Shown here: positions 27,499 through 35,658 of the stretch, piece after piece
Position numbering within the stretch: position 1 is the stretch's first letter
Layout of the letters: each line of letters starts with the position of its first letter
From: Sphingobacterium alkalisoli
Lineage (GTDB): Bacteria > Bacteroidota > Bacteroidia > Sphingobacteriales > Sphingobacteriaceae
DNA: 64,000 nucleotides
Direction: 5' to 3'
Assembly: GCF_005049105.1 (NCBI RefSeq)
Contig: NZ_SUKA01000002.1
Location: 496,001 to 560,000 of the forward strand
Made by a program: the position numbers and the translations under genes
The notes under the pieces: model-generated
What the model was told of the DNA's origin: nothing
Database searches by the model: none
The model's input: the letters and a program-made list of their open reading frames with translations, nothing else

Positions 27499-28485
27499 AT
27501 GGAATATAGAAGAATGGGAAGAAGTGGGCTCCAATTGAGTGTATTGTCATTTGGCTCTTGGGTTACTTTTGCGAGACAGACAGACGACGATATTAATGAT
27601 AGGTTAATGTCTATTGCTTACGAAAACGGTGTCAATTTTTTTGATAATGCCGAAGTATATTCTGCCGGTAAGTCGGAAGAAATGATGGGAAGGATATTGA
27701 AAGGGAAAGATTGGGATAGGAGTTCATTTGTGCTTTCTAGTAAAGCTTTTTTTGGTTGGAAAGGAGAGGATAAAAAACCTAATCAACATGGATTGAGTCG
27801 GAAACATTTAATAGAAGCATGTGATGAAGCATTGCAACGGTTACAGGTGGAATATCTTGATTTATATTATTGCCATCGTGCTGATAAGAATGTGCCTATC
27901 GAAGAGGTGGTACGGACAATGAATGTGTTGATACAACAAGGTAAGATATTTTATTGGGGTACGAGCGAGTGGTCTGCCTCGGAGATCGTGGAAGCACATA
28001 TGATCGCGCGGGAATTGGGGTTGGAAGGGCCTTCAGTAGAACAACCTGAATATAATCTGTTTAACCGACGGAAAATGGAATCTGAATTTTTGAGTATATT
28101 CGAAAATATCGGAATGGGCACGACTATCTGGAGTCCTTTAGCTTCAGGACTATTAACCGGAAAATATAATAACGGAATTCCGGACGGTACGCGTATGTCT
28201 TTGGAAGGTTATGAATGGTTAAAAGATAGGGCGTTGCTTAATGATAAGATTTCCCGCGTCATGCAATTAGGCGATTTTGCACAGGAGTTAGGTGTTTCTT
28301 TGCCAGCATTATCCATAGCATGGTGTATTAAGAACCCAAATGTTACTACGGCGATATTGGGTGCAACCAAAGAAACTCAACTGTTGGAGAACTTTAAGGC
28401 ACTCGAAGTGTTATCCTTGCTGACGGAGAACGTGATGGAAAGGATAGATGATATTATGGGGACGAAACCGGAATTGTTCCGCTAG
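27499..28485 (+). CDS. Aldo/keto reductase (Kv-beta-like AKR6 type)
   Basis: 328 residues, a TIM-barrel NADPH-dependent reductase. Seen are MEYRRMGRSGLQLSVLSFGSW, the catalytic tetrad (Asp and Tyr in FFDNAEVYSAGKSEE, Lys in LSSKAFFG, His in LYYCHRAD), YWGTSEWSASEI, PSVEQPEYNLFNR, and the cofactor region ending AILGATKETQLLENF. These motifs match the potassium-channel beta-subunit-like branch (YghZ-type), which reduces small aldehydes such as methylglyoxal. The cytoplasmic substrate is not determinable from sequence. It is monocistronic and convergent with rplS. Confidence 0.9.
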   Translation: MEYRRMGRSGLQLSVLSFGSWVTFARQTDDDINDRLMSIAYENGVNFFDNAEVYSAGKSEEMMGRILKGKDWDRSSFVLSSKAFFGWKGEDKKPNQHGLSRKHLIEACDEALQRLQVEYLDLYYCHRADKNVPIEEVVRTMNVLIQQGKIFYWGTSEWSASEIVEAHMIARELGLEGPSVEQPEYNLFNRRKMESEFLSIFENIGMGTTIWSPLASGLLTGKYNNGIPDGTRMSLEGYEWLKDRALLNDKISRVMQLGDFAQELGVSLPALSIAWCIKNPNVTTAILGATKETQLLENFKALEVLSLLTENVMERIDDIMGTKPELFR

Positions 28486-28492
28486 AGTGACT

Positions 28493-28542
28493 CTTAAAAT
28501 AAAAAAGGATGTAATTGATATTACATCCTTTTTTATTTTAAG
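28493..28542. terminator. Bidirectional terminator between the aldo/keto reductase gene and rplS
   Basis: A perfect 23-bp stem (28493-28515 and 28520-28542) around a TGAT loop, core AAAAAAGGATGTAAT, serving two convergent genes. Confidence 0.9.
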
Positions 28543-28559
28543 TAGCTTCCTGCTAAGAA

Positions 28560-28907
28560 TTAAACGCGTCTAGTTTTGATACGAGCAGCTTTACCAGTAA
28601 GGCTACGCAAATAGAATAATTTAGCGCGACGAACCTTACCGTAGCTATTTACTATAATTTTTTCGATGTTTGGTGAATTTATAGGAAAAATACGTTCAAC
28701 ACCTATTCCGTTAGACATCTTACGAACGGTAAAAGTAGCGTTGGCACCTTCGCTATTTAATTGAAGTACTACACCTTGGTACACTTGAACACGCTCTTTA
28801 TTTCCTTCGCGAATTTTATAATGAACGCTGATGGTATCTCCTGCTTTGAAAGCGGGATTTTCATTTTTGACGACCGCTTGTTCTTCTACAAATTTTACTA
28901 AATCCAT
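28560..28907 (-). CDS. rplS: 50S ribosomal protein L19
   Basis: 115 residues, normal length. The typical features are present: [47 protein letters not shown], and the basic C-terminal end [21 protein letters not shown]19 sits at the subunit interface of the large ribosomal subunit. In many bacteria it is co-transcribed with rimM-trmD; here it is a single gene with a leader of about 115 nt from an exact TAnnTTTG box at 29029-29036. Confidence 0.98.
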   Translation of the reverse strand: MDLVKFVEEQAVVKNENPAFKAGDTISVHYKIREGNKERVQVYQGVVLQLNSEGANATFTVRKMSNGIGVERIFPINSPNIEKIIVNSYGKVRRAKLFYLRSLTGKAARIKTRRV

Positions 28908-29028
28908 GATTTTGAGTAATTATTAACGATTTACATCCTGTAAAAATCGGAATGCAATATTACAGCTTTTATTTTAATTAAAAAAAAGTATTTTAAAAAA
29001 CTTATCCACCTCTTTTTTGAAGCGACTG

Positions 29029-29036
29029 CAAAGTTA
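29029..29036 (-). promoter_or_regulatory. -7 box for rplS
   Basis: TAACTTTG on the minus strand, an exact TAnnTTTG match, 121 nt upstream of the L19 start. The long leader between leaves room for autogenous control but I see no strong hairpin in it. Confidence 0.45.
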
Positions 29037-29210
29037 GGAAAAAAATACTTTTTTTTGTAAAAAAATATGAGATGTTTTCAACACCAAAAAGGAAACGTTG
29101 AAAAAAATATTTTGCAATGAATCAGTGTGTTAATATGAATGTTGGTCTTTATTGTTGATAAACTCATTTTTACCTGTATATTTGTGCCACACAAAAAGGA
29201 TGATACCTTT

Positions 29211-29284
29211 CGGGGTGTAGCGTAGCCCGGTATCGCGCCTGCTTTGGGAGCAGGAGGTCGTAGGTTCGAATCCTGCCACCCCGA
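29211..29284 (+). tRNA. tRNA-Pro (UGG)
   Basis: 74 nt. Acceptor CGGGGTG pairs with CACCCCG, the discriminator is A, the anticodon loop TTTGGGA gives UGG, and the T arm is AGGTTCGAATCCT. A hairpin with T-run follows at once. The last 17 nt are repeated 125 bp downstream. Confidence 0.95.
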
Positions 29285-29410
29285 CAAAAAAGTCTGACGA
29301 AAGTCGGACTTTTTTTGTTTGTGGCGGAATGAGAACCGAGGTTCGATCCACAGGAGGCTTCAGGGTCGTGTTGGGGATTCGAGGGACTGAGGCAATCCTG
29401 CCACCCCGAC
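29269..29410 (+). repeat. Direct repeat of the tRNA-Pro 3' end (candidate attachment site pair)
   Basis: The 17-nt sequence AATCCTGCCACCCCGAC occurs inside the tRNA (29269-29285) and again at 29394-29410. Both copies include the T-stem 3' strand, acceptor 3' strand and discriminator. Duplication of a tRNA 3' end is the usual trace of site-specific integration by a tyrosine recombinase. Broken mobile genes follow downstream. Confidence 0.75.
29286..29316 (+). terminator. Terminator of tRNA-Pro
   Basis: AAAAAAGTCTGAC/GTCGGACTTTTTT with a GAAA tetraloop (one G-T pair), directly after the tRNA. Confidence 0.85.
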
Positions 29411-29866
29411 GAAATCTACTGATTATCAGTGGCTTTTGCTTTTTTCGGACATATTTCGGACAAAACTGAATAGATTTTCGAATTGTTAATAAGTTGAATT
29501 AAGGTAAATCAGGGGTGGATGTATTTTAAGAGACAAGTTATGATTTTGAGGAAAACATTGGTTTTAGGCTTGTATTCCTTCGTTGAATCACATACTTAAA
29601 AAAATACAGATCCCATATTAAGAGGATTCGATGCCTGAAATTGCCTTCAAAATTTATATAGACGATACAAAAGTTGTTGCGTAATGCTGTCAATCCCAAA
29701 ATACAAGCTAAAGTATATTCGTAAGTTTGTCTATATATAATCGAAAATGGAACAAGATTCTATCGGAAAAGAAAGAGGAAAAAGTGGATTTCTGGATATC
29801 GGTGATGATATAGATGGAGCTATTCAATGAATTGACTCAGATCCCATTAGGCTTTAGCTTTGTTGT
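29411..29866. other. Non-coding scar downstream of the att-like repeat
   Basis: 456 bp of A+T-rich DNA without a credible gene. It contains tandem TTTTCGGACATATTTCGGAC-like wording just after the repeat, and a short open stretch from 29746 (MEQDSIGKERGKSG...) that ends after 27 codons and matches nothing I know. The best reading is eroded mobile-element DNA. Confidence 0.5.
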
Positions 29867-30000
29867 ATGAACAACTTAGAAAAAACGTGTGCGTACGCTG
29901 TCTATGGTGGAAAAAGCAAGAAAGCTTATTGCGCGGAAAATGGGATCAACGAAGCGACCTTTTATTATTGGTTTTCGCGCAGTAAAGAAAATGACACTTT
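29867..30000 (+). pseudogene. Truncated IS66-type TnpA accessory protein
   Basis: The reading frame starts MNNLEKTCAYAVYGGKSKK and continues AYCAENGINEATFYYWF, the helix-turn-helix signature of the small IS66 TnpA/OrfA proteins, which bind DNA at the element ends. After about 43 residues the resemblance ends and the frame runs into the antisense of uppP. No TnpB or TnpC is present, and I see no terminal inverted repeats. It is an IS66 family remnant. The family call rests on motif memory. Confidence 0.6.
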
Positions 30001-30027
30001 CAGCGGCATAATGCACAACGGGTTTTT

Positions 30028-30816
30028 TTATACAGAATATATAATTGTAATGACGCCAACAATAGTACAGTAGATTGCAAAGTATGAGAGTTTACTTTTT
30101 TTAACCAGAGCAATCATCCAGGTGCAAGCAAATAATCCTGCTATAAATGCAGCTACAAAGCCAATAAAAAGTGGTGTAAAATTTCCGCTGTTATAAGTAA
30201 GTTCTCCGCTTAAAATATCTTTAACTATTTTTCCAAAAATTAAAGGAACTACCATTAAAAATGAAAAGCGAGCAGCTTTGGTTTTGTCGTTACCAAGTAA
30301 CACAGATGTAGATATGGTGGCTCCAGAACGTGATATACCTGGAAGCATAGCAATTGTTTGAGAAACACCAATAATAAAGGCATTTTCAAAAGACACATTC
30401 TTGCCGGTATTTTTGGCTCTGTCGGCAAGAAATAATAGAATAGCTGTAATTATCAGCATGCAACCCACCAAAAAGATATTACCACCAAAAAGAGATTCTA
30501 ATTGTTCTTCAAAAAATAATCCAACAATAACAGCGGGAATCATTGAAATAGCAATTTTTGAAATAAATTGCAAATCTTCGTTCCATTCAAATTTTAATGC
30601 ACCTTTTACAATACTTACTATATCTTTTCTAAAAACAACCATGGTGCTTAATGCGGTAGCAAAGTGTAAAACTACTGTAAAGAGAAGGCTTTCTTCAGGA
30701 ACTGATTGATCGCCAAGAATGGCTTTTCCTAATTCTAAATGCCCACTTGAAGACACGGGTAAGAATTCAGTAAGTCCCTGTATGATACCAAGTATGATAG
30801 CGTCTAGAATATCCAT
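30028..30816 (-). CDS. uppP: Undecaprenyl-diphosphatase
   Basis: 262 residues from the ATG at 30816 (MDILDAIILG); the frame is open to 30843. A polytopic inner-membrane phosphatase (about eight helices) that recycles undecaprenyl pyrophosphate for cell-wall synthesis and gives bacitracin tolerance. Both signatures are intact: GLTEFLPVSSSGHLELG (residues ~14-30) and PGISRSGATIS (near 160). It is a complete gene, but its context is odd: an IS66 fragment abuts its 3' end and a broken mobile-element ATPase lies upstream, and none of the usual neighbours (ftsX, truB) is here. It may be a second, acquired copy. Confidence 0.93.
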   Translation of the reverse strand: MDILDAIILGIIQGLTEFLPVSSSGHLELGKAILGDQSVPEESLLFTVVLHFATALSTMVVFRKDIVSIVKGALKFEWNEDLQFISKIAISMIPAVIVGLFFEEQLESLFGGNIFLVGCMLIITAILLFLADRAKNTGKNVSFENAFIIGVSQTIAMLPGISRSGATISTSVLLGNDKTKAARFSFLMVVPLIFGKIVKDILSGELTYNSGNFTPLFIGFVAAFIAGLFACTWMIALVKKSKLSYFAIYCTIVGVITIIYSV

Positions 30817-30843
30817 TATTTGTTTCTTATCTGGGTTTAACAA

Positions 30844-31069
30844 AATGGTTTAAATTTGAATTTTGCCGACCTCCAATTATTTCACTGCAAAATAATAGTT
30901 TTATTTAAAACTACACAATACTGGATTAAATAAAACAACAATTGATTATTGTGCCTTTTCTTCAGGGCTGACCTGTTCCGGCAAATATTGTTGTGGTGCT
31001 TGAAGACTTGTTTTAAAATAGTTTTCAATAATCGTGTCAAAATTTTTCAATATATATAGCATCGTTTTT
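30844..31069. other. Non-coding DNA upstream of uppP
   Basis: About 225 bp without a convincing gene. It should contain the uppP promoter and eroded mobile-element sequence; reading frames on both strands are interrupted by frequent stops. Confidence 0.4.
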
Positions 31070-31310
31070 TTAATAGACATCACTTAAGTCAGTAGATATT
31101 AACTTTATCTGTTGTCTGAATTCTTTGTGCTTTGATGATTTATGATATTCTCGTGCTAATTTAAGCTTAATTCTTTTCTTTAAGGGAAGATTACCAGACG
31201 GGTCAAAATCAGAATCTACACGAAAATTATCTTTTACTCCAGACCAGGTAAATTTATCCCAATTTACTTTTTCAAGTAACGAAAGATATGCTGTTATGGC
31301 TTGATAAACG
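31070..31310 (-). pseudogene. Unrecognised broken reading frame
   Basis: On the minus strand a frame of about 80 codons without a plausible start reads VVYQAITAYLSLLEKVNWDK, TWSGVKDNFRVDSDFD and KLAREYHKSSKHKEFRQ before a stop at 31070. The composition is protein-like (no low complexity, Trp and charged residues), so it is probably the C-terminal piece of a lost gene. It begins where the ATPase remnant ends, in a different frame. I do not recognise the family. Confidence 0.4.
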
Positions 31311-31620
31311 ACTCAAACTCTTTATCCCTGATAAACTTTGGCGCTACAATACTGTAGTTCGGATTTAGAGTTCCCGGATGACCTCTTATGTTGTCATCTA
31401 CTTTGTTCAGGTGAAGTACAGTATAGTTATGAATATTTAGTTCCTGTGATCATTTCATTAGCTTGCCTGTAATTTCAGTTGCTTCTGTGGCATTATGATA
31501 TCATAAACAAGATCCCTGGTTCCATCTATGATGACCAGACCGATGCTGTCCGCATATTTGAACAAAGTATATTCAATGATATTGATACGCTTTGGTTCAG
31601 TGATTACAAATTTGATAGTT
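31305..31620 (-). pseudogene. Remnant of a mobile-element AAA/RecA-like ATPase (RepA-like)
   Basis: Minus-strand pieces in two frames read FKYADSIGLVIIDGTRDLVYD, then, after a one-base deletion near 31507, NATEATEITGKLMK, an in-frame stop where Trp is expected, and SQELNIHNYTVLHLNKVDDN-IRGHPGTL, followed by YSIVAPKFIRDKEFESF. This series (Walker B-like IDG-RDL, HxxTVLHLNK, RGHxGT, RDKEFE) is what I know from the AAA-family replication ATPases carried by Bacteroidota integrative and mobilizable elements. The N-terminal Walker A half is missing and a segment between GT and YSIV is deleted. It is clearly non-functional. Confidence 0.65.
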
Positions 31621-31686
31621 AATATAGTCTATAAAATAACCGTTTAACCTGTCAAGTTTTTTTGGAAGTTACAGCTCGGACGAGTC

Positions 31687-32043
31687 GGGAAAGCATTCAA
31701 CCTAATCGGGGTAGTGCTAAACCCGGGTGGGGTAATACTCGGCCCGGTGGGGGAAACCTTCAACCTAATCGGGTTAGTGTTAAACCCGGTTGGGTTAATA
31801 CTCGGCCCAGTCGGGAAAACCTTCAACATAATCGGGGTAGAGCTGAACTTGGTTGGGTTAATACTTGGCTCAGTCGGGAAAACCTTCAACCTAATCGGGG
31901 TAGTGCTCAATCTGGTTGGGTTAATGCTCGGCCCAATTGGGAAAACCTTCAACCTAATCGGGGTAGTGCTCAATCTGGTTGGGTTAATGCTCGGCCCAAT
32001 TGGGAAAACCTCCGACCGAATTAGGGCAGTCTTTAATCTAGTA
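31687..32043. repeat. 21-bp minisatellite, 17 units, with 63-bp higher-order period
   Basis: Seventeen consecutive 21-nt units, each starting GGG or a variant. Three unit types alternate: GGGAAAACCTTCAACCTAAT-C, GGGGTAGTGCTCAATCTGGT-T and GGGTTAATGCTCGGCCCAAT-T, making a 63-bp super-unit. Two adjacent super-units (31876-31938 and 31939-32001) are identical; earlier ones differ by a few bases. Because 21 is a multiple of three and the units lack stops in those frames, two plus-strand frames and one minus-strand frame stay open across the array. The translations are seven-residue repeats such as NLVGLML-GPIGKTF-NLIGVVL. The array ends 20 bp before the lrp stop. Confidence 0.9.
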
Positions 32044-32063
32044 TCGACAAATGATCCATTTTG

Positions 32064-32522
32064 TCAAATAGAATATGCCGTTTCACTTTTGGTTTCTGAC
32101 AGTACAAAATAGGTTTGTACCGTATTTACCTGAGGCAACACAGCTAGTTTGTGCCGAAGGAACATATGGTAAGCATCCATGTCTTTCGTAGCAATACGTA
32201 GCATAAAGTCATACGATCCTGCCATTTGATAACATTCCATAACTTCAGGAAACTTGGAGACATCGCGTTCAAACTCATTGAGTACCTCGGCTGTATGCGC
32301 TTTAAGGAAGACTTGGGAAAACGATATTAGGCCAATGCCTATTTTATGTCTATCTAAAATGGCAACAGTTCGCTTAATATAACCTTGCGCTTTGAGCTTT
32401 TTGACCCGCTCATGGACTGCAGCTATCGATTTATGTAATTTAAAAGATAACTCTTTGTTGCTCAAAGTGGCATCTTGTTGAAGTAAGCGAAGTAGTTTTA
32501 CGTCTGTATCATCTAAATGCAT
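32064..32522 (-). CDS. Lrp/AsnC-family transcriptional regulator
   Basis: 152 residues. The N-terminal helix-turn-helix is clear (DDTDVKLLRLLQQDATLSNKEL, then AAVHERVKKLKAQGYI), followed by the RAM ligand-binding/oligomerisation domain (residues ~70-145: FPEVMECYQMAGSYDFMLRIATKD). Such proteins sense an amino acid and control its metabolism. It is divergent from the cysteine-synthase-like gene with ~190 bp between, the classical arrangement for a regulator and its target. The 21-bp minisatellite abuts its 3' end, where other genes here have a hairpin terminator; none is visible. Confidence 0.93.
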   Translation of the reverse strand: MHLDDTDVKLLRLLQQDATLSNKELSFKLHKSIAAVHERVKKLKAQGYIKRTVAILDRHKIGIGLISFSQVFLKAHTAEVLNEFERDVSKFPEVMECYQMAGSYDFMLRIATKDMDAYHMFLRHKLAVLPQVNTVQTYFVLSETKSETAYSI

Positions 32523-32713
32523 AACATGTACTTTTTCTTGGTGTTTTACTAAATTACATATTTTTTATGAATAATTTATTTTATTATAACGAATTTTCAA
32601 TAATTTTTATGGAAATTCATCAAGTATGGTGAATATTATCTCGTTAAACTGCAATTTTGTTGATGATATAGAAATTAGAGGGCTAGTGTGTCAACGATTC
32701 AAAAAAAATATAA

Positions 32714-33781
32714 ATGATAGAAGAAGCGATGAGTAAATGTCTTTCTCCTGAATTGGATAGTAGATTTAAACACTTGTGGTGTTTAGTAGGTAATACGCCT
32801 ATGTTGGAATTGCAATACCACTATAAAGGGAAAGCAGGAAAGATATATGTGAAGTGTGAAAACTACAACTTGACCGGAAGTATAAAGGACCGTATGGCAC
32901 TGTATATTCTTTATAAAGCGTATATGAATTGCCAGATTAATCCTAGCGATATGATTGTTGAGGCTACAAGTGGTAATACCGGAATATCTTTTTCGGCGAT
33001 TGGTAAAGCTTTGGGACATCAGGTAAAAATCATCATGCCCAATTGGTTGAGCAAGGAACGTATCGACATTATAAAAAGTATGGGAGCTGATATACAGCTG
33101 GTGAGCAAAGAAGAGGGCGGTTTCCTTGGTAGTATTAAACTAAGTGAGCAGTTAGCTGCGCATGGTGGGGTGTTTTTGCCTAGGCAGTTTGAGAATGAAT
33201 TCAATGTGGAAGCACATGAGCTGACAACGGGTAAAGAAATTGTATATCAACTTGCTTCGGTAGGACTCGCGGCTGACGCTTTTGTCGCGGGGGTAGGCAC
33301 AGGGGGGACGGTGATGGGTGTCGGAAAGCAACTTAGAAGTAGTAATCCGTTTGTTAAGGTACACCCGCTCGAGCCAGCAGAGAGCCCGACACTGACTACA
33401 GGATACAAAGTAGGATCTCACCGAATACAAGGGATTTCAGATGAATTTATTCCAGCTATTGTAAAATTAGATGAGATGGATTCCGTAATCAAGGCTTGCG
33501 ATGGCGACGCAATTATCATGGCCCAAAAACTGGCTAGGGAACTGGGGTTGGCGGTTGGAATTTCTTCTGGAGCCAATATTATCGGCGCGATTAAGTTAAA
33601 AGAAGAGCTTGCTGATGATGCTGTGGTGGTGACGTTACTCTGTGATGATAATAAAAAATACTTAAGTACTGATCTCGTACGTGAAGAGTTGGTTAAACCT
33701 GGGTATGTATCGACAGACATCTCATTTACGGGATATCTGCCAATTAGTCGTTTGGAGAAACCATTGATTGGTGCACGCTAA
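32714..33781 (+). CDS. Cysteine synthase-like PLP-dependent beta-replacement enzyme
   Basis: 355 residues; a later start at 32729 ([10 protein letters not shown]) is possible. It is a fold-type II PLP enzyme of the cysteine synthase/cystathionine beta-synthase family. The PLP lysine is Lys58 in [11 protein letters not shown], the substrate loop is [10 protein letters not shown], the phosphate loop is [10 protein letters not shown] and the C-terminal contact is [12 protein letters not shown]. The ending (~35 residues after the core, [17 protein letters not shown]) is longer than in CysK. It likely makes cysteine or a related amino acid from an activated serine; whether O-acetylserine is the substrate is unclear. 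Probably controlled by the divergent Lrp protein. Confidence 0.85.
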   Translation: MIEEAMSKCLSPELDSRFKHLWCLVGNTPMLELQYHYKGKAGKIYVKCENYNLTGSIKDRMALYILYKAYMNCQINPSDMIVEATSGNTGISFSAIGKALGHQVKIIMPNWLSKERIDIIKSMGADIQLVSKEEGGFLGSIKLSEQLAAHGGVFLPRQFENEFNVEAHELTTGKEIVYQLASVGLAADAFVAGVGTGGTVMGVGKQLRSSNPFVKVHPLEPAESPTLTTGYKVGSHRIQGISDEFIPAIVKLDEMDSVIKACDGDAIIMAQKLARELGLAVGISSGANIIGAIKLKEELADDAVVVTLLCDDNKKYLSTDLVREELVKPGYVSTDISFTGYLPISRLEKPLIGAR

Positions 33782-33835
33782 TATTTAAATGCTGTTTCAG
33801 CCTAAGAGTGTGAATTTTTAGGTATTGTTTGTGTG

Positions 33836-33876
33836 AGGGGTGTCCGGTCAGGAGTAAGACCGGTACCTCTTTTTTG
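33836..33876 (+). terminator. Terminator after the cysteine-synthase-like gene
   Basis: GAGG...CCGGTC and GACCGG...CCTC pair around an 8-nt loop, with T6 following; two interior mismatches. Confidence 0.7.
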
Positions 33877-33904
33877 AAATTTAAAAATCGACCAAAAATA
33901 TATT

Positions 33905-35611
33905 ATGATGAAAATATTTTTTCAAATTTTAGTAACAATTAGCTTCTTGCTTCAAGGATCTGGTTTTGCACAGGAGGATAGCTTGGTTTCGTTTGACGAT
34001 ATTGAATTTTCGGAAGGTACTCCCGATAGTGCAGGGCTGATTGATGGAGCTGACGACGTTGTTTTCTCAGACGGTAATGTTGACACAAACAAATTAGAGG
34101 GCGATCGAAGTGATGCTTCGACTGCTACTCTGCTGCCGGCAGACCAGGCGGAAAAGCAATCGATGTGGGCAATATTTATTGCGGGATTGATCGGGGGATT
34201 TGCCGCATTTTTGATGCCTTGTATTTTTCCAATGGTACCCTTAACGGTAAGTTTTTTTACCAAAAAATCAGGTACTAAAGGGAAGGCGATTTCTCAGGCG
34301 CTATTATATGGTATATTTATTATCATTATTTATGTTGCCTTAGGGATGTTGATCACTATGGCGTTTGGTGCGGATGCCTTAAATGCACTTTCTACGAATG
34401 GTGTATTTAACTTTCTTTTCTTTCTATTACTCGTTGTTTTCGCTGCTTCCTTTTTTGGTGCATTTGAAATTACGTTGCCAAGCTCTTTTGTGAACAAAAT
34501 AGATTCAAATTCAGATAGAGGAGGATTAGTAGGGTTATTTTTTATGTCAGCTAGTTTAGCGGTTGTTTCATTTTCTTGCACAGGTCCAATAATAGGTACT
34601 TTGCTGGTGGAGGCTGCTACTAAAGGTGAGCGATTGGGGCCAGCAATTGGTATGCTCGGCTTTTCTTTGGCCTTGGCAGTGCCCTTCGTTTTGTTTGCGA
34701 TGTTTCCTTCAATGATGAAGTCGTTGCCTAAATCTGGCGGCTGGCTTAATAGTGTAAAAGTTGTTTTAGGATTTTTGGAACTTGCACTTGCTTTGAAATT
34801 TTTATCGAATGTTGACTTAGCGTACAATTGGCAATTATTGGATAGAGAAGTTTTTCTTTCTCTATGGATTGTTATTTTTGGTTTGATGGGGTTGTATCTT
34901 ATTGGCAAGATCAAATTTTCACATGATAGCCCACTTAGCTATTTGTCTGTTCCCCGAACAATGCTGGCAATCATTGTTTTTTCATTTGTAGTGTATATGA
35001 TGCCTGGTATGTGGGGAGCCCCATTGAAATCTATAGCTGCGTTTTTGCCACCTATAGGTACGCAGGATTTTGATATATCGACCGTGCATAGTTTAGGTAA
35101 TGCCCACTCGACGGATGCAGAGAGTCGTAAGCATTATGCGCATTTTCACAGCAGGGCAACGATTAAAGGGTTTGATCCGTATTACGATTATGAGGAGGCT
35201 CTAGCAGCAGCGAAGGAACAAAACAAACCATTGATGATAGATTTTACGGGATGGACTTGTGTAAATTGCCGTAAGATGGAAGCCGATGTTTGGTCTGATC
35301 AGAAAATCAGAAATTTGATTAATCAGGAATTTATTTTAGTGGAACTATATGTAGATGAGCACGACTTAAAACTTCCTGAGACCGAACAATACATATCTCC
35401 ACAATCTGGCAAAAAAATAAATACGGTGGGTAAAAAGAATACAGATTTTCAGATCAGCAAATTCGGAAGCAATTCTCAGCCATTGTATGCCTTAGTGGAT
35501 AACAACGGCGAGCTTCTTGTGCCCTCGAGCGGTGCTAATTACGATATTGAAAAGTATGCTGCTTTTCTGCAGTCCGGTATGGAAGCATATAAAGATCGGA
35601 TTGCTAACTAG
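33905..35611 (+). CDS. DsbD-like thiol:disulfide interchange protein
   Basis: 568 residues. A signal peptide (to about FAQE) is followed by a short acidic linker (residues ~24-78), eight membrane helices (about 80-385) and a C-terminal thioredoxin domain (about 430-565). Cysteines for electron transfer are present: FLMPCIFPMVP and SFSCTGPIIG in the membrane domain and Cys452/Cys455 in WTCVNCRKME. Unlike E. coli DsbD there is no folded N-terminal alpha domain; the region is Asp/Ser-rich and short. It moves reducing power from cytoplasmic thioredoxin across the inner membrane, for example for cytochrome c maturation. The partner on the periplasmic side is unknown. Confidence 0.9.
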   Translation: MMKIFFQILVTISFLLQGSGFAQEDSLVSFDDIEFSEGTPDSAGLIDGADDVVFSDGNVDTNKLEGDRSDASTATLLPADQAEKQSMWAIFIAGLIGGFAAFLMPCIFPMVPLTVSFFTKKSGTKGKAISQALLYGIFIIIIYVALGMLITMAFGADALNALSTNGVFNFLFFLLLVVFAASFFGAFEITLPSSFVNKIDSNSDRGGLVGLFFMSASLAVVSFSCTGPIIGTLLVEAATKGERLGPAIGMLGFSLALAVPFVLFAMFPSMMKSLPKSGGWLNSVKVVLGFLELALALKFLSNVDLAYNWQLLDREVFLSLWIVIFGLMGLYLIGKIKFSHDSPLSYLSVPRTMLAIIVFSFVVYMMPGMWGAPLKSIAAFLPPIGTQDFDISTVHSLGNAHSTDAESRKHYAHFHSRATIKGFDPYYDYEEALAAAKEQNKPLMIDFTGWTCVNCRKMEADVWSDQKIRNLINQEFILVELYVDEHDLKLPETEQYISPQSGKKINTVGKKNTDFQISKFGSNSQPLYALVDNNGELLVPSSGANYDIEKYAAFLQSGMEAYKDRIAN

Positions 35612-35622
35612 CTTGGATTAAG

Positions 35623-35658
35623 AATAGAAAAGGCGAGCTTGAGCTCGCTTTTTCTATT
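35623..35658. terminator. Bidirectional terminator between the dsbD-like gene and the peptidase gene
   Basis: AATAGAAAAGGCGAGCT/AGCTCGCTTTTTCTATT, a 17-bp stem with one G-T pair and a two-base loop, between convergent genes. Confidence 0.85.

Noticed and set aside
27397..27534. Longer start for the CBM9-like gene at 27534
   Set aside because: It overlaps the divergent aldo/keto reductase start and destroys the signal peptide; the ATG at 27396 gives a proper exported protein.
28908..29210. Possible riboswitch or small RNA in the long rplS leader
   Set aside because: A+T-rich with poly-A/T runs but no stable paired structure that I can see.
29078..29351. Open frames antisense to tRNA-Pro
   Set aside because: They read through the tRNA on the opposite strand and have no protein-like features outside it; a common annotation artefact.
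31662..32112. Overlapping open frames of 109-132 residues across the minisatellite
   Set aside because: Three frames on two strands are open simply because the 21-nt unit is a multiple of three and lacks stops in those frames; none has a signal, promoter or flanking protein domain, so I list the array as a repeat and not as genes.
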